From Nitrosomonas ureae (GTDB taxonomy: Bacteria; Pseudomonadota; Gammaproteobacteria; Burkholderiales; Nitrosomonadaceae), in the NCBI RefSeq assembly GCF_001455205.1, contig NZ_CP013341.1, positions 558,001-622,000 on the forward strand: DNA of 64,000 nucleotides. The letters run 5' to 3'. The notes under the pieces are model-generated. The model saw nothing but the letters and a program-made list of their open reading frames with translations. It was not told the DNA's origin and did not search any database. Shown piece after piece: positions 9,601-17,076 of the stretch; position 1 is the first letter of the stretch; every line of letters starts with the position of its first letter. The position numbers and the translations under genes are program-made.

Positions 9601-10200
9601 TAAAATACCTTGCCGCGTATGTTGCTGTCCGGTCGGCGTTCGCAGTGCCCAGGCTGCATAGTGGAGCGCTTTGTTCAACCGGGACTCATTATCCACTTCC
9701 GCATCCATCCACTGTGTCACGTTGATAGCAAAAGCCAATTCAGAGAAAGCTTCCCCAAATTCTGCAGCCAGCTCCTTTTCAAGAGCCAATCCATCGATGC
9801 CAGCCAATTCTGCATCGCTGACTTTTCCCTTTGCACGACGCTGAACAAACTGTCGTTTGCAAAAATATAACGGAGCCAGCTCATGATGTTGTGCCGCCAG
9901 CTGCTGCACTTCATTCTCAATGTAAAACAACCGGGCAATGAAATCTTCCAGCCAAGGTGCAATTTCAATCAGCAATGCAGACTCGTCTTTCGGCAACAGA
10001 TCATCAGGTTGCTCACGCGCCTGCTCCAATTTTTTATGTAGCGCCTCATCCCCGGTACGAAGAAAATCCAGAAATACTTGATCCAATCTAACCAAGCCGT
10101 CGCGACAATAGAGATCAGCGATTGTAAAACCAAAGTTAAAATTTGATAAAGTGGTTGTTGCTTCCTGTCGGGTATGAAACGTAGCATCCATTTTTGTCAT
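6652..10200 (-). CDS. Multidomain Fe-S/FAD pyridine nucleotide oxidoreductase (1182 aa)
   Basis: An 1182-residue soluble protein in three parts. Residues 1-390 include two cysteine clusters, CIWCHEQGKDSCSKG near 255 and CAGTGHRICNDCMKSC near 328; the second resembles the Fe-S domain of the glutamate synthase small subunit. Residues 395-800 form a GltD-like FAD/NAD(P) disulfide-oxidoreductase module with VLVVGMGPAGYTLAHHL and a second Rossmann loop VVVIGGGLTAIDTATEA. Residues 850-1182 resemble ferredoxin-NADP reductase or the dihydroorotate dehydrogenase electron-transfer subunit: GQFYRFQNY for flavin, VVLVGGGLGNAVLF for NAD(P), and a terminal CMMKEICAQC cluster. The architecture suggests electron transfer or bifurcation between NAD(P)H and another carrier; the real substrate cannot be told. 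It is cotranscribed with an Hpt gene. The first ATG is at 10200; MDATFH at 10191 is an alternative start. Confidence 0.8.
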   Translation of the reverse strand: MTKMDATFHTRQEATTTLSNFNFGFTIADLYCRDGLVRLDQVFLDFLRTGDEALHKKLEQAREQPDDLLPKDESALLIEIAPWLEDFIARLFYIENEVQQLAAQHHELAPLYFCKRQFVQRRAKGKVSDAELAGIDGLALEKELAAEFGEAFSELAFAINVTQWMDAEVDNESRLNKALHYAAWALRTPTGQQHTRQGILFKSPAKLDFQHLLSLETDESAGYPVHRLSHLRERNGFALTDTGTDLMGALDEANYCIWCHEQGKDSCSKGLIQKSKSPDEPPTFKRSELGALLAGCPLEERISEFHKLKTQGVAVGSLAMIVLDNPMCAGTGHRICNDCMKSCIYQKQEPVDIPQAETRTLKDVLALPWGFEIYSLLTRWNPLNLHRPVPKPPSGRKVLVVGMGPAGYTLAHHLMNEGHTVVGIDGLKIEFLPEEISGVNLQGERVPFQAIRSASTLEESLEQRMPGGFGGVAEYGITVRWNKNFLKLIRLLLERREEFALFGGVRFGGTLTADDAFAMGFDHIALAAGAGRPTVLDLPNGLARGVRAASDFLMALQLTGAAQSDSIANMQLRLPVVVIGGGLTAIDTATEALAYYPVQVEKFLQRYEILTVVQGEDAIREAWDDEEKRIADEFLNHARAIRAERQDAKKAGRAPHIINLLQAWGGATIAYRKRLIDSPSYTLNHEEVEKALEEGIWFAEGMTPKRVNVDQWGHTQSVQFGVQKRDETGQWQDAGNVELPARALLVAAGTQPNTVLAREDEKLFKLNGRYFAACDEEGNPVQPEYANPKPGTPMVLLSRYRDDQDGRFISFFGDLHPSYSGNVVKAMSSAKQGYPVVHRVLERVKPKSSQSSRGFFTDLNNQLRPTVYKVERLAPNIIEIVVHAPMAAEHFQPGQFYRFQNYATLAKITGDTRLAMEGLALTGASVDIELGLVSLVVLEMGGSSNLCAMLKPGEPVVLMGPTGTPTEIPENQIVVLVGGGLGNAVLFSIGAAARAAGSKVLYFAGYKKLIDRYKVAEIEAAADIVVWCCDESPGFTATRSQDKSYVGNIVQAMVAYASGELGAQPVALAEADHIIAIGSDRMMAAVGVARHNQLKPYLKADHFAIGSINSPMQCMMKEICAQCLQPHQDPETGKITYVFSCFNQDQPLDQVDFSGLNTRLRQNTVQEKLTNRWVDRCLKHGV

Positions 10201-10304
10201 AATTCCATATACTTAATAATTATTATCACCAATGGGAAAATAGGCCATCATGATCTGCGGCAATATTGCCTGCCTAATTTCAAACATCTGAGTTTTATAA
10301 TCAC

Positions 10305-10709
10305 TCATCCTGGTAACAGCCACTTTGATATGATGATAACTAGCTGCTCCGGATCAATTGGCTTGGCTAAAAAATCATTCATACCGGCACTCCGACACGA
10401 ATCTTTATAATCCGGGTCCGCATTGGCTGTTAATGCAATAATCGATATTTTCGACCACTGCGGATTAGCCCGGATCATTTTTGTAGCCTTTAAGCCATCC
10501 AGAACAGGCATTTGAACATCCATCAGTACACAGTCAAAATTTTCCTTACTTAACTTATCCAGTGCTTCTTGTCCGTTACTTGCAATAGATACAACAGCTC
10601 CATTATATTCGAGTAGAGCCTGGGCTACCTGTTGATTCAATTCATTATCTTCCACCACCAGAATAGTGCATCCATTTAATTTCAGATCTGAGTTATTTAT
10701 TATATTCAT
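10305..10709 (-). CDS. Stand-alone response regulator receiver protein
   Basis: 134 residues with a complete receiver domain: ILVVEDNELNQQVAQALLE at the N-terminus with the acidic ED pair, the phospho-acceptor in CVLMDVQMPVLDGL near residue 62, the threonine in IIALTANAD and the lysine in DFLAKPIDPEQL. There is no output domain. The NQQVA sequence is typical of receivers cut from hybrid histidine kinases. The ATG at 10709 has no clear ribosome binding site and overlaps the last codon of a decayed cysD fragment, so the gene may itself be a remnant or a rearranged module. It lies 104 bp before the large oxidoreductase gene. Confidence 0.8.
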   Translation of the reverse strand: MNIINNSDLKLNGCTILVVEDNELNQQVAQALLEYNGAVVSIASNGQEALDKLSKENFDCVLMDVQMPVLDGLKATKMIRANPQWSKISIIALTANADPDYKDSCRSAGMNDFLAKPIDPEQLVIIISKWLLPG

Positions 10710-10963
10710 ATTGTGTTAGTTTGATGTTCGTTGACACGCTGATCCCAAAATACAATAACCTCAGGAAAATTATGTGCCGTATCACAATGGAAATGGAAAC
10801 CACCCAGAACGAAATACTTTTCTCAGCTAAGCGCAATAAAACAGTAGCTATCGTCCCCGAAAAATAGCAGCATAGGATTGACATACTCCGCCGCCACTTC
10901 ACGCATTATATGTATCGCCCCACTTTCCAGCGTATCTAGATGGGTAAAGGCACGACGACTCAT
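10706..10963 (-). pseudogene. cysD: cysD remnant (sulfate adenylyltransferase subunit 2), 5' end only
   Basis: Read on the minus strand from the ATG at 10963, one frame gives MSRRAFTHLDTLESGAIHI and then MREVAAEYVNPMLLF, the N-terminus of CysD. A second frame gives VLLRLAEKS, matching the segment just after the PP-loop. A third frame gives HFHCDTAHNFPEVIVFWDQR, matching the family block HVDTGHNFPEVIxFRD. At least two frameshifts are therefore needed, the PP-loop SGGKDS is lost, and the similarity stops about 95 residues into a protein of roughly 300. The gene was once the next member of the cysI-cysH operon. No cysN follows; the receiver gene begins exactly where the similarity ends. Confidence 0.82.
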
Positions 10964-11047
10964 TTTTTTTCTCGGTAAATAAAAATTATGCAAATTCCAG
11001 ATCTATCACTCTGACAAAAACAGACAAGATATTGCAAGTAACCGCGA

Positions 11048-11746
11048 TTATTTTGATTGAACTACCTTTTCGGTATGTAATCCGCATTCCTTGGTTTCCG
11101 GCGTCTCCCACCACCAGCGACCGGAACGTATGTCTTCTCCCGGTGTAATAGCGCGCGTACAGGGAGCACAACCGATACTGGGATAAAATTTGTCATGCAG
11201 TTTGTTATAAGGCACTTCATAGCGTTTGAGATATTCCCAAACTTCCGCATGGGTCCATTCCAGCAATGGATTAATCTTTTGCATACGATTATCCATATCA
11301 TATGCAGACACACTCAGATTTGCCCGAGTTGAGGCCTGTTCTCGTCTAATTCCAGTGACCCACCCTCGCTTACCCTGCAAGGCGCGACGCAATGGTTCCA
11401 CCTTCCGGATATAGCAGCAATTTTTACGCAAATCAACGCTTTGGTAAAAACCATTGACACCGTGCTCAGCAACATACGCTTCAACCTGCTTTACATTGGG
11501 AAAATAAATGCGCAGTGTCGTTTTGTAGCGCTCTCGCACGGTTTGCATCAGATCATAAGTTTCTTGCGGCAAACGCCCGGTATCCAGACTAAACATTTCG
11601 ATGTCGATATGATGTCGATCAATGATATCTGTCAGCACCATATCTTCAGCACCCAGGCTATTAGCAAACGCTATCGGGGCATAATCACGCACAGTTTCAG
11701 TCAGAACCGTCACAACCTGATCAACTCTATGTTGCAAATTAATCAT
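11048..11746 (-). CDS. cysH: Adenylylsulfate (APS/PAPS) reductase
   Basis: 232 residues of the PAPS/APS reductase family, which reduces activated sulfate to sulfite with thioredoxin. The PP-loop-like SLGAEDMVLTDII lies near residue 29 and the C-terminal catalytic ECGLH near residue 222. The paired cysteines KNCCYIRKVEPL and the later GCAPCTRAI form the CC...CxxC set that binds a [4Fe-4S] cluster. This is known for enzymes acting on adenylylsulfate directly, so an APS kinase would not be required. The ATG overlaps the end of the DUF934 gene by 8 bp, so the two are translationally coupled. Confidence 0.93.
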   Translation of the reverse strand: MINLQHRVDQVVTVLTETVRDYAPIAFANSLGAEDMVLTDIIDRHHIDIEMFSLDTGRLPQETYDLMQTVRERYKTTLRIYFPNVKQVEAYVAEHGVNGFYQSVDLRKNCCYIRKVEPLRRALQGKRGWVTGIRREQASTRANLSVSAYDMDNRMQKINPLLEWTHAEVWEYLKRYEVPYNKLHDKFYPSIGCAPCTRAITPGEDIRSGRWWWETPETKECGLHTEKVVQSK

Positions 11747-12272
11747 TGAGTGTGCCTACAGTCGAATTTCCTTTACGCTGCGTGCGCCGGAACAGGGGTA
11801 AAATCGGATTAAAAGAAGTCTGATAAACCTCAGAGAAATCACTGAGACCCTTTAGTGCATCTTCGATCTTGCGATCCGGCCGCGGCGCAAAAGCATCAAA
11901 ACCAACCCGATGCATGTAAAACAATTGATCGCGCAACACATCGCCGATCGCCCGCAATTCACCCTTATAGCCAAGTCGTGCACGCAGATTATACGCAATG
12001 GAATATCCCCGACCATCCGAAAATTTCGGAAAATCAATCGCAATCACAGAAAATTTTTGCACATCATCCTTCAAATCTTCCGCACGCTCATCACTAGTCA
12101 ACCAAACGCCGATGTCCTTACGCTGCTGTAACGTTTCGTGTTGAGCTCGCCATACTTTTAGAGGAACAATGACTTTTCCGACTGAAACTATTATGTCCTC
12201 AGCAGTATCATGCTCCTGTAGCCGCAATACCGTCCAATCGTCCGCAACGATGGTTTTATTTTTTATGATCAT
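11739..12272 (-). CDS. DUF934 protein of the sulfite reductase operon
   Basis: 177 residues, the DUF934 family that is almost always encoded between cysI and cysH in proteobacteria lacking a CysJ flavoprotein. Visible marks are VWLTSDERAEDL, FSVIAIDFPKFSDGRGYSIA and GELRAIGDVLRDQLFYMHRVGF. The family has been proposed to help deliver electrons to sulfite reductase; I see no cofactor motif that proves it. The ATG at 12272 is the right start, because the longer frame upstream lies wholly inside cysI. It begins 7 bp after the cysI stop and overlaps cysH by 8 bp. Confidence 0.85.
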   Translation of the reverse strand: MIIKNKTIVADDWTVLRLQEHDTAEDIIVSVGKVIVPLKVWRAQHETLQQRKDIGVWLTSDERAEDLKDDVQKFSVIAIDFPKFSDGRGYSIAYNLRARLGYKGELRAIGDVLRDQLFYMHRVGFDAFAPRPDRKIEDALKGLSDFSEVYQTSFNPILPLFRRTQRKGNSTVGTLND

Positions 12273-12279
12273 ATCGATA

Positions 12280-14022
12280 TCAGAACCTCGGGGAATAATA
12301 AGGAACCTCGTACTGCGCAGGCTCCACGATGTGTTTGTCCGCAACCTTTTCTTCCTGAGCCATAAAGTCAGTAGCGTATACATGCTCTTTGAATGGCGCA
12401 TGACCAATACGACGCACCGTTTCAATGAAACGCTCGGTTTCCATACGCTCACGCAGATACACATGAATCAAGCGTTCGATAACTTCAGGCACCTGATTGA
12501 AAGTAAATGACGGACCAATAATTTTACTAATCGAACTGTCATTGCCTTCCGAACCACCGATCGAAACTTGATACCATTCGTCGTGATCTTTCTTCTCCAC
12601 GCCAGTGATACCAATATTGCCGATATGATGTTGCCCACAAGCATTCACGCAACCCGAAATGTTCAACGTAATCTCACCGATATCATGCTGATAGTCCAGA
12701 TCTTCAAAACATTCGGCAATTACCTTTGCCAGCGGTATCGAACGAGCATTAGCCAGCGTACAAAATTCCGCTCCGGGGCAACTAATAATATCGGTTAACA
12801 TGCCAATATTGGGCGTTGTCAACTCATGCTCGGCCGCCTCTTGCCATAAACGAATCAAATCTTTCTGCCTGACGTCGGCCAATACCAGATTTTGCTTATG
12901 TGTGATGCGTAATTCACCAAAGCTGTATCGATCCGCCAGATCCGCGACTGCTTCCATTTGTTCAGCCGTAGCATCACCGGGTGCATTACCCGGTTTTTTC
13001 AGTGACAGAACAACGATCGCGTAACCCGGAATACGATGAGGTCTAACATTACGCGATAACCAGTTCGAGAATGAACGGCTATCTGCCTTGAACTCATTTA
13101 ATTTCGAATCATGATCAGGTAATGTTTCATAAAACGGATCAGAAAAGAAAGAGGCAACACGATCGACCTCCTCGATAGTTAATGTACCTGGGCCATCTTT
13201 CAGATCAGCCCAGTCCGCCTCCACCCGACGCTTGAATTCATCAATCCCGAGTGCTTTCACCAGTATTTTGATGCGTGCTTTAAATTTGTTATCGCGTCGA
13301 CCATATTCGTTATACACGCGCAAAATAGATTCGACATACGTCAAGATATGCTGCCATGGCACAAACTCACAAATTTCACTGCCAATGATCGGCGTCCGCC
13401 CCAATCCACCGCCAACCAATACCCGGAAGCCGATTTCACCCTGCGCATTCTTTGTCACCGCCAATCCGATGTCATGCGCATAAATAGCAGCACGATCTTC
13501 TTTTCCACCACTGATGGCGATTTTAAATTTTCGCGGCAGATATGCAAATTCCGGATGAAAAGTGCTCCACTGGCGCAAAATCTCCGCATAAGGACGTGGA
13601 TCAACTACTTCATCCTGTGCCACACCAGCAAATTCATCCGATGTAATGTTCCGCACACAATTCCCAGAAGTCTGAATAGCATGCATTTCAACCGATGCCA
13701 GATCCGCCAGGATATCCGGAGTATCCTCCAGTTTAAGCCAATTAAATTGAATATTCTGACGCGTGGTGAAATGGCCATAACCACGATCGTACTTCCGTGC
13801 AATATGAGCAAACATGCGCATCTGCTTAGAAGATATCAGGCCATACGGTACTGCAATACGCAGCATGTAGGCATGAATCTGCATATACAAACCATTTTGC
13901 AGCCGCAGTGGAAGAAATTCCTCCTCACTCAACTCCCCTGAGAGGCGTCGACGCACCTGATCACGGTATTGCATGACACGCTCATTCACTATTTGTTGAT
14001 CATATTCATCATAGCGATACAT
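12280..14022 (-). CDS. cysI: Sulfite reductase, siroheme / Fe-S hemoprotein
   Basis: 580 residues of the nitrite/sulfite reductase family. Two ferredoxin-like half domains and siroheme-binding regions are visible, including GYGHFTTRQNIQFNW near residue 80 and the cluster ligands CPGAEFC near 417 and CVNACGQH near 464, the classic C-x5-C plus C-x3-C set shared by siroheme and a [4Fe-4S] cluster. It catalyses six-electron reduction of sulfite to sulfide in the cytoplasm. No cysJ is present, so electrons probably come from ferredoxin or another carrier. It heads the structural genes after a small 75-residue protein, on the opposite strand to cysB. Confidence 0.94.
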   Translation of the reverse strand: MYRYDEYDQQIVNERVMQYRDQVRRRLSGELSEEEFLPLRLQNGLYMQIHAYMLRIAVPYGLISSKQMRMFAHIARKYDRGYGHFTTRQNIQFNWLKLEDTPDILADLASVEMHAIQTSGNCVRNITSDEFAGVAQDEVVDPRPYAEILRQWSTFHPEFAYLPRKFKIAISGGKEDRAAIYAHDIGLAVTKNAQGEIGFRVLVGGGLGRTPIIGSEICEFVPWQHILTYVESILRVYNEYGRRDNKFKARIKILVKALGIDEFKRRVEADWADLKDGPGTLTIEEVDRVASFFSDPFYETLPDHDSKLNEFKADSRSFSNWLSRNVRPHRIPGYAIVVLSLKKPGNAPGDATAEQMEAVADLADRYSFGELRITHKQNLVLADVRQKDLIRLWQEAAEHELTTPNIGMLTDIISCPGAEFCTLANARSIPLAKVIAECFEDLDYQHDIGEITLNISGCVNACGQHHIGNIGITGVEKKDHDEWYQVSIGGSEGNDSSISKIIGPSFTFNQVPEVIERLIHVYLRERMETERFIETVRRIGHAPFKEHVYATDFMAQEEKVADKHIVEPAQYEVPYYSPRF

Positions 14023-14067
14023 ATTTAATTTCCTCGCTCATTTGTTCAAGATGCTTCCAAGAGGCCT

Positions 14068-14295
14068 TCAGGATTCCTGTGTATAGTATTTAGACACTGG
14101 CAGCAACAGCGCCGCATCCAATGGAAACTTGGCGCCATACTTCATGATATGGTCTACATCATCATCTTCATCATGCCTTAACGCCACGCCAATATAAGCA
14201 TGCTCACCGTTTTCACCTACCACTACACCAATCCGCCCGCCGCAACCATTAAACCAACTCACTTGCTTAGGTTTATCCTCTACATTCGTACTCAT
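14068..14295 (-). CDS. Small conserved protein at the head of the cys operon, function unknown
   Basis: 75 residues, no signal peptide, acidic in the middle (RHDEDDDVDHIMKYG). It contains a glycine-rich VSWFNGCGGRIGVVVG with a single cysteine. I do not recognise a characterised family. The start is the ATG at 14295 with AGGA seven bases upstream. It is 45 bp from cysI and on the same strand, so it is probably the first gene of the sulfate-assimilation operon, facing cysB. A role with CysI is only an inference from position. Confidence 0.6.
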   Translation of the reverse strand: MSTNVEDKPKQVSWFNGCGGRIGVVVGENGEHAYIGVALRHDEDDDVDHIMKYGAKFPLDAALLLPVSKYYTQES

Positions 14296-14695
14296 CAATC
14301 AATCCTTGTTTCATTAATGGAAAGCCTAAATCTGTCAAAAAATAAGCAATCTACCATTCAATTAAGAACAATTTCACCAACCACCAATTATTTGAATTTT
14401 TTCAATCGTGATCGTGTCCACAAGTGATCATTCAGCATCGTTGATACACGCAACCGACACAAACAGAATGGTCAATTCGTCATTCTACCAAAAACTAACG
14501 ACAAGCACCTTTCGCGTGTCAATAACTACCAACTCAGCAGCGTGAAAGAATTGATCAGAGAATCCGACAGAATAGATTTAGAACTGCCTTTCAATTTACT
14601 TTTGCAGTCGTTTATTATGATAACAATACATTTTTATAAATCAAAATAATATTATATTAGATGTATATAACCATTTATTATTATCAGGTGCGCCT
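14296..14695. promoter_or_regulatory. Divergent control region between cys operon and cysB
   Basis: About 400 bases without a convincing gene, lying between the minus-strand cys operon and plus-strand cysB. The right part, roughly 14610-14690, is very AT-rich (TATTATGATAACAATAC, ATTATATTAGATGTATATAA) and ends in an AGGTG ribosome binding site for cysB. A LysR-type regulator usually binds such a region, so it is the likely place where CysB controls both units. I could not define an exact operator. Confidence 0.5.
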
Positions 14696-15625
14696 ATGAA
14701 ACTCCAACAACTTCGCTATTTGTGTGAAACCGCTCGTCACGATATGAACCTGTCCAAAGCAGCCAAGAATCTGCACACCTCTCAACCAGCCATCAGCAAA
14801 CAGATCCAGATGCTTGAGAACGAGCTCGGTGTTGATATTTTTTTGCGCAATGGTAAGCGTATCGTACAAATAACTCCACCGGGGCAGCTGATCATAGAAA
14901 CCGCCACTCGGATGCTCCGCGATGCCGATAATCTGAAAAAAATCGCGCAGGAATTCACCAATGAAGCAGGCGGAACCCTAACAATCGCAACCACGCACAC
15001 TCAGGCTCGTTACGCTCTACCTGCCGTAATCAAGCGCTTTACCGCACGATATCCAAAAGTTAAGCTTATCCTGCGTCAAGGCAGTCCGATGCAAATTTCA
15101 GCCTTAGTAACTTCCGGCGAAGCGGATGTCGCAATTGCTACAGAAGCCATTGAACACTTTCAAGAACTCGTCATGCTGCCATGTTATGAATGGAATCGAT
15201 GTGTCATTGTACTACCCAAGCACCCACTCTTGAAGATAAAAAAACTCACGTTGGAAGCGCTCAATCAATATCCCATCATTACTTATGACTTTGCTTTCAC
15301 TGGTCGCTCAAAAATTAATCAGGCTTTTGCAAACTGTGGATTAGAACCTAATGTGGTATTGACAGCAATCGACTCAGATATAATCAAAACTTACGTAGAA
15401 TTGGGATTAGGCGTTGGCATACTGGCTAATATGGCTTTTGATGCCAAACGAGACAAGAATCTAAGGTCGATCGATGCCAGTCACTTGTTTGAATCCAGCA
15501 CAACGCGTATCGGCATAAGCCGCCATAGTTATTTGCGTAGTTATATTTTCGATTTTATCGAAATGTTTGCGCCACACTTAAATTATGCAAGTATTCAGGC
15601 CAGATTAGAAAACAGTCAATCGTAG
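14696..15625 (+). CDS. cysB: LysR-type transcriptional regulator CysB
   Basis: 309 residues. An N-terminal winged helix-turn-helix lies at about 1-60 (MKLQQLRYLCETARHD, then LSKAAKNLHTSQPAISKQI). The rest is a periplasmic-binding-like effector domain with TTHTQARYALPAVIKRF, a stretch highly characteristic of CysB and Cbl where sulfate, thiosulfate or N-acetylserine is sensed. CysB activates sulfate assimilation when reduced sulfur is scarce. It is divergent from the cysI-cysH operon. Confidence 0.93.
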   Translation: MKLQQLRYLCETARHDMNLSKAAKNLHTSQPAISKQIQMLENELGVDIFLRNGKRIVQITPPGQLIIETATRMLRDADNLKKIAQEFTNEAGGTLTIATTHTQARYALPAVIKRFTARYPKVKLILRQGSPMQISALVTSGEADVAIATEAIEHFQELVMLPCYEWNRCVIVLPKHPLLKIKKLTLEALNQYPIITYDFAFTGRSKINQAFANCGLEPNVVLTAIDSDIIKTYVELGLGVGILANMAFDAKRDKNLRSIDASHLFESSTTRIGISRHSYLRSYIFDFIEMFAPHLNYASIQARLENSQS

Positions 15626-15894
15626 CAATTCAAAAAAATACGAACAAATGTTTCTTTATCAATCCAAATAAAACTGAAATCAGCAGCCTCTACTGACAAG
15701 ACAGCATCATACAAATTAAGTGACACGCATCCCGGGTAATAATATTGTTGGTCTGGATTAATGACCGGAAAAACATGCCTCTCTGAAAACATAAATTGAT
15801 TCGCGTGGTAATTAAAAGTAGTATGAGATAGCTGATAGCTAAAGCTGTTCAGTATTATTGAAACCAGTGCCAGATCATTTAATGAGGTGAAACA

Positions 15895-16458
15895 ATGAAA
15901 ACAATCCTGAGTCTGTTATTGGCATCATTTGTCTTAGGTATCATCGCTCTTGGATCGGGTGCTTATAATATGGCCGCGACAGAAAAACACTGGAAAATCA
16001 CCGAAAAACTCATTGAATGGGTACGTGACAGCTCCATTAAAGCACGCGCCGAAGACTTGACAGTACCTTTACTGGAAGATACAGAATTGCTCGCACAAGG
16101 CGCGGAGCACTACAATGCCATGTGTACCATCTGTCATCTGGCACCCGGCATGAAACCGACAGAACTCTCAGCAGGCCTATATCCCCAAGCACCCATATTC
16201 CATCAACGCGAAACCACGACTGATGAAACAAAGAGAATGGAGCACGCCAAAGCGTATTTTTGGGTGATAAAGAATGGTCTAAAAATGACTGCTATGCCAG
16301 CATGGGGATTGAGTCATGATGATCAAGCAATCTGGGGGATGGTCGCTTTTATTTTCAAACTGGGTCATATGACACCGGAACAATATGAAAATCTCATCAA
16401 CTCAACCCAAAGTCACGCACATGGCGGTGAAGACAACGGCCATGGGCATAGCCATTGA
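15895..16458 (+). CDS. Membrane-anchored or periplasmic c-type cytochrome
   Basis: 187 residues with an N-terminal hydrophobic segment (ILSLLLASFVLGIIALGSG) that is either a signal peptide or an anchor. There is one heme-c attachment site, CTICH, near residues 78-82. The axial methionine is probably the one in LKMTAMPAWGLSHDD near residue 130. The C-terminus is histidine-rich (HAHGGEDNGHGHSH) and may bind metal. It is a class I monoheme cytochrome acting outside the cytoplasmic membrane; its electron partners cannot be told. The start has GAGGTG upstream. Confidence 0.85.
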   Translation: MKTILSLLLASFVLGIIALGSGAYNMAATEKHWKITEKLIEWVRDSSIKARAEDLTVPLLEDTELLAQGAEHYNAMCTICHLAPGMKPTELSAGLYPQAPIFHQRETTTDETKRMEHAKAYFWVIKNGLKMTAMPAWGLSHDDQAIWGMVAFIFKLGHMTPEQYENLINSTQSHAHGGEDNGHGHSH

Positions 16459-16509
16459 CTGGATAAACCCCCGCCCGCCAAGCAGAAAAGTTAAGCTTAT
16501 CATTGCTCA

Positions 16510-16944
16510 GTGACTGTGGCTCTATCGGTTATCGCAAGCAATCTCATCACAAGTTACTGCCGCACCCATTATCGGGTGGGTACTGATTGCAATTCAATCT
16601 CTTTACACATTAATCAATATTCGGAATCACTGGCAAAACTTTTAACAGCATCAAAACAATCATGCGCGGCAATTGTCAGCGCATACAACCCCTACAGTCA
16701 GCTTGCCAGTAATGAAGAAAATTTAGCGGTGCACGAACAACTCAGAAATTTGTTGCAGCTTCGTGCCTATCCCATCATTGAAAGCCTGAATATAGATCCA
16801 ATCGACCAATGGCTGCCTGAAAAAAGTTTCTTTGTTCCTGGATTGGATCTTAATACCAGCCGATCAATCGGGCAACGATTTAATCAAAATGCCATTGTAT
16901 GGATTGATAATGAAGCAATTCCCCGCCTAATATTGTTACGCTAG
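16510..16944 (+). CDS. DUF3293 family protein
   Basis: 144 residues with the DUF3293 marks IVSAYNPYSQ near residue 55 and the later WLPEKSFFVPGL. It is a small soluble protein of unknown function widespread in proteobacteria. The start is uncertain: GTG at 16510 is used, but residues before SYCRTHYRV are not needed by the family. It follows the cytochrome gene by 51 bp. Confidence 0.65.
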   Translation: MTVALSVIASNLITSYCRTHYRVGTDCNSISLHINQYSESLAKLLTASKQSCAAIVSAYNPYSQLASNEENLAVHEQLRNLLQLRAYPIIESLNIDPIDQWLPEKSFFVPGLDLNTSRSIGQRFNQNAIVWIDNEAIPRLILLR

Positions 16945-17076
16945 AAAAGTACAGCTTAGCGCTTTTTACAACAGAAGAAGCGCATTCAAAATTTGCATCT
17001 CTAAAAATTCAATGTAGCTGGCAGCATAAACCCGATGCTATACTCGAAGCTTTAAAACACAGTTTGGAAGATCATT

